From: an uncultured Brachyspira sp.
Lineage (GTDB): Bacteria > Spirochaetota > Brachyspiria > Brachyspirales > Brachyspiraceae
NCBI RefSeq assembly: GCF_944393015.1
Contig: NZ_CALXYQ010000002.1
Location: forward strand, 116,162-180,161
DNA: 64,000 nt
Direction of reading: 5' to 3'
The notes under the pieces are model-generated. The model was not told the origin of the DNA. It ran no database searches and saw only the letters and a program-made list of their open reading frames with translations. How positions within the stretch are numbered: position 1 is the first letter of the stretch; every line of letters begins with the position of its first letter. Positions 16,222 through 24,556 of this stretch are shown piece by piece. A program made the position numbers and the translations under genes.

Positions 16222-17304
16222 TTAATTATGATTAAAATTAGATATTAATTGTAATATTTCATCTGTGTTTTGCAGTTCTTCTATTGATGACATAAATAAT
16301 TCATAAGATTTTTTATTTTCAGTCATCTTTTTAATTTTTGATATTATTGATATTGGATTTTTAGAATCGTATATCAAAGCATTTTTATCATCAGAAACTA
16401 TTTCTGCAGATGAACTTTTAGCATCTATTATAGGCAATGTTTTATAATGCCAAGCTGCTATTAACTGAGTATAGAAAGAATCTTTTATATTATGTATTAT
16501 CATGCAGTTTGCAGTTTCTATTTCTTTTCCTATTTTTGAATTATCATCTTCATCTATGAATTCTACATATTGTTCTATACCTAATTTATGAATATTTTCT
16601 TTTAATTCTTTATCGTATCCTATTATTTTTAATTTATATATATCATCGCTTTCTTTCAAATACTGTGCATAAGCTGCTGTACATTTGAAAATACTATCTT
16701 CTTTATTATAGAATATTACTATTGATTTATCTTTTTCTTTTTTAGCATTATTATTAATAAATATATAAGGAGAAAAATAAGGCTGTATTATCTCTATATT
16801 TTTGATATCTTTATGTAAATATAATAGTCTATCTTTTGTTTTCTTACTTCCGCATATTATTATATCAATATTATCAGTATGCTCATAATCCAATTTCATA
16901 AGTCTTTTATCTATTAATTTTGTTTTGCTGTCTTTTTTTTCCTGAAAATATAAATGATTTTGGAAATTTAAAGTATACCATACTACTACAGGCAATTTAT
17001 TTGCTCTTTTTTTTATCAAAATATTTTTAGCCATAGATGCTATTATATTCATAGGAAAATCTATAGCTATAATGGCATCAGCATTTTCAGCTATATTTGC
17101 TATATCTTTTGCGGACTTTTTGAAAAATAATAAAGATAAATGTTTCCTTGCAATATAAGCTGGAAAGTTTTTTGGAAATGATTTTGAAAATACTGTTATT
17201 CTTATAGATGATTTATAGAAATGCTCTACCATATTAAGCATAAATTGATTAGATTTATCTTTTATATTGCTGGCATTAGATATTAGTACAATAATTTCTT
17301 TCAT
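16222..17304 (-). CDS. glycosyltransferase of the GT-B (group 1) type
   Basis: The 360-residue protein has two Rossmann-like halves. The N-terminal half has 'NADAIIAIDFPMNIIASMAKN' and 'DIIICGSKKTKDRLL', the usual hinge where group-1 transferases read 'vi..S....l'. The C-terminal half has a beta-alpha unit 'IIGYDKELKENIHKLGIEQYVEFI' and the closing 'NALIYDSKNPISIISKI', which matches 'nGll....d...la..i' of family 4. Family members transfer sugars from nucleotide sugars to glycans or lipids. The sugar and acceptor are unknown. The gene is alone, divergent from the TPR gene with a 70-base gap that must hold both promoters. Confidence 0.72.
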   Translation of the reverse strand: MKEIIVLISNASNIKDKSNQFMLNMVEHFYKSSIRITVFSKSFPKNFPAYIARKHLSLLFFKKSAKDIANIAENADAIIAIDFPMNIIASMAKNILIKKRANKLPVVVWYTLNFQNHLYFQEKKDSKTKLIDKRLMKLDYEHTDNIDIIICGSKKTKDRLLYLHKDIKNIEIIQPYFSPYIFINNNAKKEKDKSIVIFYNKEDSIFKCTAAYAQYLKESDDIYKLKIIGYDKELKENIHKLGIEQYVEFIDEDDNSKIGKEIETANCMIIHNIKDSFYTQLIAAWHYKTLPIIDAKSSSAEIVSDDKNALIYDSKNPISIISKIKKMTENKKSYELFMSSIEELQNTDEILQLISNFNHN

Positions 17305-17374
17305 TTTTTATCCGTCATAATTAAAATATACCAAATCCCTTTCCGATATTTGAAATGATAAATAAGGACTTGTT

Positions 17375-20128
17375 ATGAAAATAAATAAAATTTTATTTAT
17401 AATTTTTTCTATATATATTTCGGCATATTCTAGAGATATTTTACAATATCATACTGTAATGAGTGATAGAAATGCTAATATAACTTTAGAAAGTATAAAT
17501 GTAAATGCCAATAAAACTGTTTTAGCTACAAATACTCAATATGATTTAAATAAAGAATTGGATAAAGTAAGAAAACTTATGCAAGATGGTAATTTTTTTG
17601 AGGCAATTGATTTATGCAATTCTTTAGAAACTAATTATAATAATTACTATGAAATATATTATCTTAGAGGGCTTTCATATTATAGAAGGGCAGACCTTTA
17701 TTATGCTTCTTTAGATTTAAAAAAGCTTTTATCTTTATATATAGAAGAAAAAGATTATGATACCGTTTATGGTTTGACTTATGAGTTTTTTGATGCTATT
17801 AATGAATATGAAGAAACTTTAAGATCATGTATCACAGCCTATAAAACAACTAATAATCCTTATTGGCTTTTTTTATCTGGTAATTCTGCTTTAAAAAATG
17901 GCGATGTTAAGAGTGCTGATTATTACTTTAATGCTTGTGTAAAACAGAATAGTTCTTATGCTAATGAAGGATTTGGAGATATAAGCTATATAAATAAGCA
18001 ATATGATAATGCTATAGATAATTATAGAAAGGCGAGATATTCTAACAGTGAAGAAAAAATTAGAATTCAAACTAAAATAAGCAATGCTGTAGTAAAAAAA
18101 GAGATATATGCATGGGATAGAAGTTTTTCATCACAAAATTATACAAATGCCATAAGTATACTAAATAATATTTCTTCATATTCTAAAGATTATCCTGAAA
18201 TAACAGTAGCTTTGGCTAAAACATATTTTGCTTTAGAAGATTATAATAAGGCAAAAAGTATATTATTAAAACTTATTTCATCTGTAAAAGATTTTGATGA
18301 GGCTTATGCTATATTAGCCCAAATATATTTATATGAAAAGAATGAAACTGAAGCTATAAAAATAATAGAAAGAGGATTAGAATATACATATAATAAACCT
18401 AGATTATATGAAACATTTGCCTCTATGCTTTATGATTTAGGCTATAGTTATTATCCGGATAGAATAATATCTCAAATTCTTAATTTATATAATATTTCTG
18501 ATGAAAATAAAATTGATTATAGTAAGAGTTTAATAAGACAAAAAAGATATGATGAAGCTTCTAAATTATTAAAATCTGTAGAATATTATAAAGATATTGC
18601 AAATAGCTTATTAAATAATATTGAATATAACAAAATATTAGATAAAGCAGAGTTGTTAAAGGAGCAAAAGTATTATGTTGATATAATGCAGCTTCTTTCT
18701 AAATATAAATTTGAAGGAAATGAGGAACAGCTTAGAATAGGGTATATTGCTGATGCTTATAATAATTTAGGTTCTATAGATGAAGCCATAAATATATTGA
18801 AAGAAAATTTTAATGCTAATACAATAAGTGTTAATAATGTATTTTTACTTAGAAAGTTATTAGGTATCAGAGCTTCAAACAATGATACATCAGCTTATCA
18901 AAAAGAGAGAGATGCTATAGATATAAGGGCTACTGAATACTGGGAAGAGGAATTAAAATTACATTTGAATTTGGTAACAGATAGAGTATTTGAATTTGTT
19001 AAATTTAATCAATTTGATGAGGCTTTAGCTTATATATCTGATTTAAGAAATAAAAATTATGATGTTGCATATATAAAACAGATTGAGTCAACAACTTATG
19101 GGCTTTATGCAGCATATTTGTATAAGAATAAAAGATATGAAGAAGCAACCAAGACTGCCGCTTTAGCCTTTAGGAGAAATAGAAGCAATTATGATGCTGT
19201 TGCCGTTCAAAATGAAATGTATATAGATTCTTATTTAAGTTCTATTGGCTATTATGATAATATAAGTGCTTATGTAAGTTTATCTTCTACTATGAAAGAA
19301 GTTTTGAGGATTTCACCAGCATATATAGATAATAGAATAAAACTTGCTGAAGCATACATATATGAATATAATATAGAAGGATTCAATATAATCAATAGAA
19401 TTACTGAATATATTAATGTTAATGGCGGAAAGGATTTATTATTAGGAAGGGCATATAATAGAGCTTATTTATATGAGTATTCACTTTTATCTTATAATAG
19501 AGCTTTAAAATATCTAAATGTTAATCCTATATATATAGCTGAAAGTGCTGTTAATATAGAAAATTATAATCCTTCTTCTGATGATCTTAAAAGATTAATT
19601 ACTGAAAATGCAAATAATCCTGATAAGCTTTATGCTGCTTCAAAGATTTATACAAAAATTGGAAATTATACTGAAGCTTTAAATATAATTAATAATGCTT
19701 TATCATTTGATGGTAATAATATTAATTACATTTATCAAAGAGCGTATATAAAAGAACTTATGGGAAATAGTAAAGATGCATTATCCGATTATGAAAGTAT
19801 AATTAGAATGAGAAAGAATTATGCTGCTGCTAATTATAGGGCTGCTTTAGTTTATCTTAATAATTTAAAAAATGATACAAATTCTGAAACCTATGCTTTA
19901 AATTATTTGGCATTAGTTCCTGATGATTACAGCGGTTATAAACTTTTAGCAGATATTTACAAATTCAGAGCTGAAAGGTATATAGATGCTAATACAAAAA
20001 ATTTACTTAAAGAGGCTTTAAATAATTATCAAACTGCTTTAAGTAAAGCTGTATGGGGTAGAGATTTAGAAGCTAGAAATATAATATTAAAAGAAATTAA
20101 TTATATACAAAATAAATTAATAGAATAA
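17375..20128 (+). CDS. large secreted TPR-repeat protein
   Basis: The 917-residue product starts with a signal peptide (MKINKILFIIFSIYISAYS) and has tetratricopeptide-like helical hairpins along its length, for example 'AIDLCNSLETNYNNYYEIYY', 'ALKYLNVNPIYIAESAV' and 'EALNIINNALSFDGNNINY'. There is no lipobox and no beta-barrel domain, so a soluble periplasmic scaffold is likely. TPR proteins of this size in spirochaetes often serve cell-envelope or motility assembly; nothing here fixes the role. A good ribosome-binding site is AAGGAC before the ATG. It is a single gene followed by a terminator. Confidence 0.8.
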   Translation: MKINKILFIIFSIYISAYSRDILQYHTVMSDRNANITLESINVNANKTVLATNTQYDLNKELDKVRKLMQDGNFFEAIDLCNSLETNYNNYYEIYYLRGLSYYRRADLYYASLDLKKLLSLYIEEKDYDTVYGLTYEFFDAINEYEETLRSCITAYKTTNNPYWLFLSGNSALKNGDVKSADYYFNACVKQNSSYANEGFGDISYINKQYDNAIDNYRKARYSNSEEKIRIQTKISNAVVKKEIYAWDRSFSSQNYTNAISILNNISSYSKDYPEITVALAKTYFALEDYNKAKSILLKLISSVKDFDEAYAILAQIYLYEKNETEAIKIIERGLEYTYNKPRLYETFASMLYDLGYSYYPDRIISQILNLYNISDENKIDYSKSLIRQKRYDEASKLLKSVEYYKDIANSLLNNIEYNKILDKAELLKEQKYYVDIMQLLSKYKFEGNEEQLRIGYIADAYNNLGSIDEAINILKENFNANTISVNNVFLLRKLLGIRASNNDTSAYQKERDAIDIRATEYWEEELKLHLNLVTDRVFEFVKFNQFDEALAYISDLRNKNYDVAYIKQIESTTYGLYAAYLYKNKRYEEATKTAALAFRRNRSNYDAVAVQNEMYIDSYLSSIGYYDNISAYVSLSSTMKEVLRISPAYIDNRIKLAEAYIYEYNIEGFNIINRITEYINVNGGKDLLLGRAYNRAYLYEYSLLSYNRALKYLNVNPIYIAESAVNIENYNPSSDDLKRLITENANNPDKLYAASKIYTKIGNYTEALNIINNALSFDGNNINYIYQRAYIKELMGNSKDALSDYESIIRMRKNYAAANYRAALVYLNNLKNDTNSETYALNYLALVPDDYSGYKLLADIYKFRAERYIDANTKNLLKEALNNYQTALSKAVWGRDLEARNIILKEINYIQNKLIE

Positions 20129-20157
20129 ATTTACAATTCATTATCATAAAAACTAAT

Positions 20158-20201
20158 AAAGCATAAAGTGCATTCTTAAATCCCGCCCTTTATGCTTTTT
20201 T
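20158..20201 (+). terminator. terminator after the TPR gene
   Basis: AAAGCATAAAG (20158-20168) pairs with CTTTATGCTTT (20188-20198), followed by a T run. Its right arm is shared with the inverted-repeat element described below. Confidence 0.75.
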
Positions 20202-20494
20202 ATTTGTTACCAAAAATAAAAGTTTTCATTAATTTTTTTACTTAATTTATAAAAGCATTCCCGCCCAAATTTCGATTATATTTTTTATACGCGTAACGCA
20301 CGTTGAATGAATTTTTATTTATAGTTTATATTATAATTATTACTTAGCTCATATTTATAATTTTATTCACCGTGCGGTGATGATATCAATAAATTTAAAA
20401 AACATTGGGTGGGTAGCTAAAATAACAGCGACAGTTAAAAAGAAATATAAAGCATAAACTACAGGTATAAGTGGAAAACCTAAAGGGTGGGATT
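20158..20494. repeat. nested inverted-repeat element in a 386-bp gap
   Basis: The outer arms AATCCCGCCCTTTA (20179-20192) and TAAAGGGTGGGATT (20481-20494) match over 14 bp with one G-U. The inner arms CCCGCCCAA (20260-20268) and TTGGGTGGG (20405-20413) also match with one G-U. A perfect TCACCG/CGGTGA hairpin (20367-20380) lies between. AAAGCATAAA occurs at 20158 and 20449 and is complementary to 20189-20198. These are the only GC-rich patches in the gap. No protein gene fits. It may be a MITE-like remnant or a structured plus-strand RNA. Confidence 0.55.
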
Positions 20495-20514
20495 ATATAG
20501 TATATTCTTTATAT

Positions 20515-21330
20515 TTAAAGTAAATTAAGCCTTTTTTCTATGGCTATTCCATAAACTCTATCGTCATTGTCTTTTATAGATGCTTCAACACAATCATATA
20601 TAAATTTTGTAGATTTTTTTAGAGCAGTTTCTATACTATCACCTTTTAATATATATCCCAACAAAGAAGAACCAAAAGCATCTCCTGTACCAGGTATGCT
20701 TATATTTATTTTAGGATAATAGCTTGTTATTATATTGTTATCTTTATAGCATAAGCATCCTATGTTTTCTTCTTTTGAAACGCTTGTAACTATTACTGTT
20801 TTAGGTCCCATTTCAGAGAGCTCTCTAGCCATATCCTTAACTTCTTCTTCATTGTATTGTAGAGAAGGATCTTTTCCTAATAGTATAGCTAATTCTGTTA
20901 TATTAGGAGTTGCTATATTGGCATATTTTATTAATTCTTTCATAGCATTAACATGTTTATCAGACATAGAAGGGTATAGTTTTCCGTTATCTCCAAGTAT
21001 AGGGTCTATTAGAATTGTACCGATATTAAAGTGCTTTATTATATCTACAACAATGGAAGGCTGTTTACCAGAAGCTATCCATCCTACATAAAAAGCATCA
21101 AAATTAGGTTTTCTTATTTTTAATTCTTCTACAATTTTTTCTAATTGCTCTGTCAAATCAAATGCACAAAAAGATTCAAAAGCAGTGTGATTTGAAAGTA
21201 TAACACTAACAAGAGGCGAAACTTTTATACCAAAATGCGATAATACAGGTATATTAACTGTTAAAGATGCTTTACCATAAGAACATAAATCATTTAGAAG
21301 CAGTACATTGAAATTATTGTTCATAATCAT
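20515..21330 (-). CDS. pyridoxamine/pyridoxal kinase
   Basis: The 271-residue enzyme belongs to the ribokinase-like PdxK/PdxY group, which phosphorylates B6 vitamers with ATP. Visible landmarks are the N-terminal 'NDLCSYGKASLTVNIPVLSHFGI', the mid-region 'ILIDPILGDNGKLYPSM', 'ANIATPNITELAILLG', and the catalytic anion-hole and base motif 'GTGDAFGSSLLG' with the conserved aspartate. Length is normal. It overlaps the small upstream gene by four bases (the ATG of this gene lies over the stop of the other), so the two form a coupled operon on the minus strand. Confidence 0.88.
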   Translation of the reverse strand: MIMNNNFNVLLLNDLCSYGKASLTVNIPVLSHFGIKVSPLVSVILSNHTAFESFCAFDLTEQLEKIVEELKIRKPNFDAFYVGWIASGKQPSIVVDIIKHFNIGTILIDPILGDNGKLYPSMSDKHVNAMKELIKYANIATPNITELAILLGKDPSLQYNEEEVKDMARELSEMGPKTVIVTSVSKEENIGCLCYKDNNIITSYYPKINISIPGTGDAFGSSLLGYILKGDSIETALKKSTKFIYDCVEASIKDNDDRVYGIAIEKRLNLL

Positions 21331-21551
21331 TTAAATATAATAAGAGCTTTACTATCGGCAAGAACTTTATATCCGGCTATTTGTGCAAAGTATGCAAATT
21401 GATCAAGAGTTATATCGTATCTATCTTCAATTTCTTCCTTAGTAACTTTCATTTTTTTACCGCCGGATAAAAAAGAATTAAGTTCAAATCCGCTAGTACC
21501 GAATTTTCTTTCAACTTCTTTTTGAAATGGATTCTTTTTACCTCTTCTCAT
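21327..21551 (-). CDS. small basic protein coupled to the pyridoxamine kinase gene
   Basis: The 74-residue protein has a basic N-terminus (MRRGKKNPFQKEVERKFG), a glycine/lysine loop 'SGGKKMKV' and an acidic helix-rich middle 'TKEEIEDRYDITLDQFAYFAQ' with a short hydrophobic end. I do not recognise a family. The start follows TTTGGAGC, a fair ribosome-binding site. Its stop overlaps the kinase start (ATGA), which supports that it is a real gene. A link to B6 metabolism is only suggested by the coupling. Confidence 0.65.
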   Translation of the reverse strand: MRRGKKNPFQKEVERKFGTSGFELNSFLSGGKKMKVTKEEIEDRYDITLDQFAYFAQIAGYKVLADSKALIIFK

Positions 21552-21778
21552 TTATTGCTCCAAATGATATATTTTTATATAATATCATATAATAGTTTTT
21601 TTTTCAAATAAATTTTACTAAAAAAGCTAGTTCATAAAATAATTCTCAATATGCTTATTATTAGTTTTGTAATAAAATTAGCTATTTAATGTTGCAGTAA
21701 TATGGTTTTTATGTTATCTATTATAGATAAAAAATATATATTATATTTAATTCAAATATTATTAATTTTATTTATTTT
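21552..21778. other. AT-rich gap upstream of the kinase operon
   Basis: The gap up to the terminator near 21779 holds no gene that I can support. On the minus strand, TTGAAA (21602-21607) with an AT-rich -10 about 17 bases on is a possible promoter for the 74-aa gene and the kinase. Otherwise it is featureless A/T sequence. Confidence 0.4.
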
Positions 21779-21818
21779 TAAAATAAAAAACCTATTCATA
21801 AATTAATACGAATAGGTT
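21779..21818 (-). terminator. terminator of the lipoprotein gene
   Basis: AACCTATTC (21789-21797) pairs with GAATAGGTT (21810-21818). On the minus strand the stem is followed by TTTTTTATTT, so it serves the lipoprotein gene ending at 21844. Confidence 0.85.
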
Positions 21819-21843
21819 TATATTTTAATATTAAGAAATTATT

Positions 21844-22836
21844 TTATTTCTTAATTAATTCTACAGTAGTTCCATCTGGTTTAGTATAAGTAGCTTTAGT
21901 CTTATCATCACTAAATGTTATTTTATGCTCTTTTATTTCTATAGGATCAGTATCATTTTCAAATAATATTTCTGATATAACTAAATTATTTCCATTTATT
22001 ATAGAAGAATAATAATTTCCTGTTGTAGCGGTGTTAATGCTAGCATTGTTTTCATTTACTTGTAAAGTAATATTGCCTGCAGAATATGTTCCCATATAAG
22101 GAGTGAATAAATCTGATTTCATTAATTCATAAGAGTATTCGCTTCCATATATAAAATTTATTTGATAAACTATCCTATCTTGTTCTAATTTATAAGACAT
22201 TATAATTTTATCTCCATTGTTATTATGTTCTGATTTTAAAACATTACCTTCTAATGTAAAAGTCATTCCAACATTTGTCATTCCTTTATAACCATATATA
22301 TTTCCAGATTTATCTATCAAAATAGTATAATTTTTTGTTTTAACATTACCTTTATCATCAAGAGTTGGTATATAGTAATTACCAGCATATATTCCTAAAT
22401 CTTTAAATTGTTTTATTACTATATAATCTTCATCTGGGATATTAAAATCTTCTTTATCAAAAATGTTTTTACCGCTGAATTTTATATGATCATCAAAAAA
22501 ATTAACTTCAAGTATTGAATATATTTGATTATATGTATTACTTAATTGAGTATTTCCATTTACATTGATCTCTAATGAATTATTTAATAGAGATAAATCA
22601 TTTACTGGCTCTTTATCTTCACCTATATACATATTTCCATTTTCTACTCTAAAAGCAACATGAGTATAACTTCCATTTGTGAATTCATGTTCATGATAGT
22701 ATCTTCCATCATATTGTTTTAAAAAATTAGAAATTTCGGCAGGGTTTGTTATTGCCTGTTCTGTATTATTACTATTATTTGAACAACTTATAGCAAATAT
22801 AATTATCGAAGCAATTAATAAAATTTTTTTAATCAT
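21844..22836 (-). CDS. lipoprotein, paralogue of the next gene upstream
   Basis: The 330-residue protein has a lipoprotein signal ending in 'IIIFAISC' (lipidated C18), followed by an Asn/Ser linker. The rest is beta-rich, with repeated 'G-x-Y' units such as 'YDGRYYHEHEF', 'LGIYAGNYYIP' and 'TPYMGTYSAG', suggesting a beta-barrel or lipocalin-like fold built of three related blocks. The last 19 residues (KTKATYTKPDGTTVELIKK) are nearly identical to the end of the paralogue at 22914-23999. The ribosome-binding site is GGAG. Surface or periplasmic location is likely; function unknown. Confidence 0.78.
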   Translation of the reverse strand: MIKKILLIASIIIFAISCSNNSNNTEQAITNPAEISNFLKQYDGRYYHEHEFTNGSYTHVAFRVENGNMYIGEDKEPVNDLSLLNNSLEINVNGNTQLSNTYNQIYSILEVNFFDDHIKFSGKNIFDKEDFNIPDEDYIVIKQFKDLGIYAGNYYIPTLDDKGNVKTKNYTILIDKSGNIYGYKGMTNVGMTFTLEGNVLKSEHNNNGDKIIMSYKLEQDRIVYQINFIYGSEYSYELMKSDLFTPYMGTYSAGNITLQVNENNASINTATTGNYYSSIINGNNLVISEILFENDTDPIEIKEHKITFSDDKTKATYTKPDGTTVELIKK

Positions 22837-22913
22837 TTTTTCTCCTATTTAATATAAATTAAATAAATATAATTCGATTTTATAATAGTTTAGTAAGATA
22901 AAAAAGTCAATAT

Positions 22914-23999
22914 TTATTGCTGCTTATTTAATTCTACAGTAGTTCCATCTGGTTTTGTATATGTTGCTTTCGTTTTATCATCACTAAATACTATTTTATG
23001 TACTTTAGTACCTTCTCTTGAAGAATATTTATATATTGTTAAAGTATTTCCAATCATTACTGGGGTGTAACTATCAAATATTCCAAGAGTATCTGTAATT
23101 AGTTCTACTTTTTCAGCTTTAATAGTTAAAGTTGTAATACCATCTGAAGATTTATATATACCAGCATACGTACTAAATGAATCATATCTTTTTAAAGTTT
23201 CGTATTGTAATTGGTTATTAATCCAAGTATTACCAAATATTAATTTATAATCTTTATTTCCTTCTTTATCATAGAAATGTAATTCTTCTTTTATTGAAGT
23301 ACCGCCTGTTTTTGTATATGATATTATTAATACACTATTACTTAATTCAGTTTTTGAATAATTTATTTTTAAATTCTCATCTATATATACTTGTCCGCTT
23401 TGATCTATAAGTATATAATATTTTTTAGTGTCATCATAATCATAATAATAATAGTTTCCTGAATAAGTTATCAATTCTTGTATGGGTTCTCCAATTTTTG
23501 TTTCATATCCCATAGTTGGTTTTTGATAATTTTCTCTGAGAAAGATGGCATTAGCAAAAAGATAAATATTTCCGTCACTTCCAAAATTGAATGTATACAT
23601 TTCATCATTCATCTCATATCCTAAATTACCGCTTGAACCGCTTTTTTTTCCTTCTATATATATTTGAAGTTTATTTCCTAATAAAGTTTTCATTGTTGAT
23701 ATAACTTCTGTACTATATCCATTATATATTTTATCTGCATCTATTATATATCTTACACCAAGACTATTATCTGCATATGTAGAATAATAAACTCCATTAT
23801 GTTTTTTTAAATATTCTGCTATTTGTGCTTGATCTGTTATTATCACTTCATCAGGCTTTGGATTAGGGTTTTGATTTGGATTTATAAAACTTCCGTCTCC
23901 AATATCAATTTCTTTTTTAGGATTTGGATTGGTTATTGTAGCTGAACAACTTAATATCAATAAAGATATAAATATTGTTAATAAAATTTGTTTATGCAT
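22914..23999 (-). CDS. lipoprotein, paralogue of the preceding entry
   Basis: The 361-residue protein has lipobox 'SLLILSC' (C18) and a Pro/Asn-rich linker (NPNPKKEIDIGDG, NPNQNPNPKPDE). It has the same layout of three 'G-x-Y-Y' blocks as its neighbour (KHNGVYYSTYADN, YSGNYYYYDYDD, YAGIYKSSDG). Both share 'DDKTKATYTKPDGTTVEL' at the C-terminus; elsewhere similarity is low. The two genes lie head-to-tail with a 77-base gap, so they arose by tandem duplication and then diverged. The ribosome-binding site AGGAGAA is good. Function unknown. Confidence 0.78.
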   Translation of the reverse strand: MHKQILLTIFISLLILSCSATITNPNPKKEIDIGDGSFINPNQNPNPKPDEVIITDQAQIAEYLKKHNGVYYSTYADNSLGVRYIIDADKIYNGYSTEVISTMKTLLGNKLQIYIEGKKSGSSGNLGYEMNDEMYTFNFGSDGNIYLFANAIFLRENYQKPTMGYETKIGEPIQELITYSGNYYYYDYDDTKKYYILIDQSGQVYIDENLKINYSKTELSNSVLIISYTKTGGTSIKEELHFYDKEGNKDYKLIFGNTWINNQLQYETLKRYDSFSTYAGIYKSSDGITTLTIKAEKVELITDTLGIFDSYTPVMIGNTLTIYKYSSREGTKVHKIVFSDDKTKATYTKPDGTTVELNKQQ

Positions 24000-24293
24000 A
24001 ATTTTCTCCTAACAAAAATTATTGAAAATATAAAATGAATTTATATAGTATTTAAATATTATTTTTACGAATCTTTTAGGAAAATAAATATTATTGATGT
24101 ATAGCAATATTATCATATATATAATTTACCTTACTATAATCTATGTAAAATAATATAATAAGTATATTAAAAGTCAATATTTAATATTTATTTTTTATGA
24201 ACTATAATAGGTGTATTGCTAAGTTTATCTATTTTTTATAATTAGTATGTAATGTAAAGATATTAAAAAAATATGTTTTTTCTTTACAATATA
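24000..24293. other. AT-rich intergenic stretch, nothing assigned
   Basis: Apart from the ribosome-binding site of the minus-strand lipoprotein gene next to 24000, I see no gene, clear hairpin or repeat here. It must contain the lipoprotein promoter. Confidence 0.4.
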
Positions 24294-24321
24294 TTGACAT
24301 TATTTTTTTATTTGTTATAAT
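24294..24321 (+). promoter_or_regulatory. consensus sigma-70-type promoter of the riboswitch/ATPase unit
   Basis: TTGACA (24294-24299) and TATAAT (24316-24321) are both perfect, 16 bases apart. The start would be near 24328, just before the aptamer. Confidence 0.85.
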
Positions 24322-24337
24322 ACTCTTATACATAATC

Positions 24338-24440
24338 AAATACTCATGAGGGAGTAATTGGCGTATTTTACGTGGCAAAGTCAACATCGCAGCTCTTAAA
24401 TGGTAGAGTTTGGCAAGCCTTAATTAATGAGACTCAAGTA
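24338..24440 (+). promoter_or_regulatory. yybP-ykoY-type (Mn2+) riboswitch aptamer
   Basis: The leader has the hallmark pieces of the yybP-ykoY class in order. These are a closing stem (ATACT...AGTAT with TGAG...CTCA), a GGGAGTA segment at 24350-24356, a GTCAACATCG segment at about 24380-24389, a small internal hairpin (CTCT...AGAG) and GGCAAGCCTTA at about 24412-24422. It lies between a perfect promoter and a P-type cation ATPase gene, the gene class that the Mn2+ riboswitch controls in Lactococcus (yoaB). The GGCAAGCCTT differs slightly from the usual GGCAAGACCUU, so a covariance search should confirm it. Confidence 0.78.
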
Positions 24441-24504
24441 TAAATAAATTTTTAAGGATTAATTTAATATCTTTAATGATTTATTTATGCATGAGTCTTT
24501 TTTT
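24431..24504 (+). terminator. riboswitch expression platform (terminator)
   Basis: GACTCAAGTATAAATAAAT (24431-24449) can pair with the segment at 24479-24497 (ending ATGAGTC), followed by seven Ts. Its left arm includes the 3' strand of the aptamer closing stem. Ligand-stabilised aptamer would therefore block the terminator, an ON switch. Confidence 0.75.
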
Positions 24505-24556
24505 ATGCATTTTTTCTTTTTATAAAAATAATTAATTAAATGAGAGGTAGTTTTTT

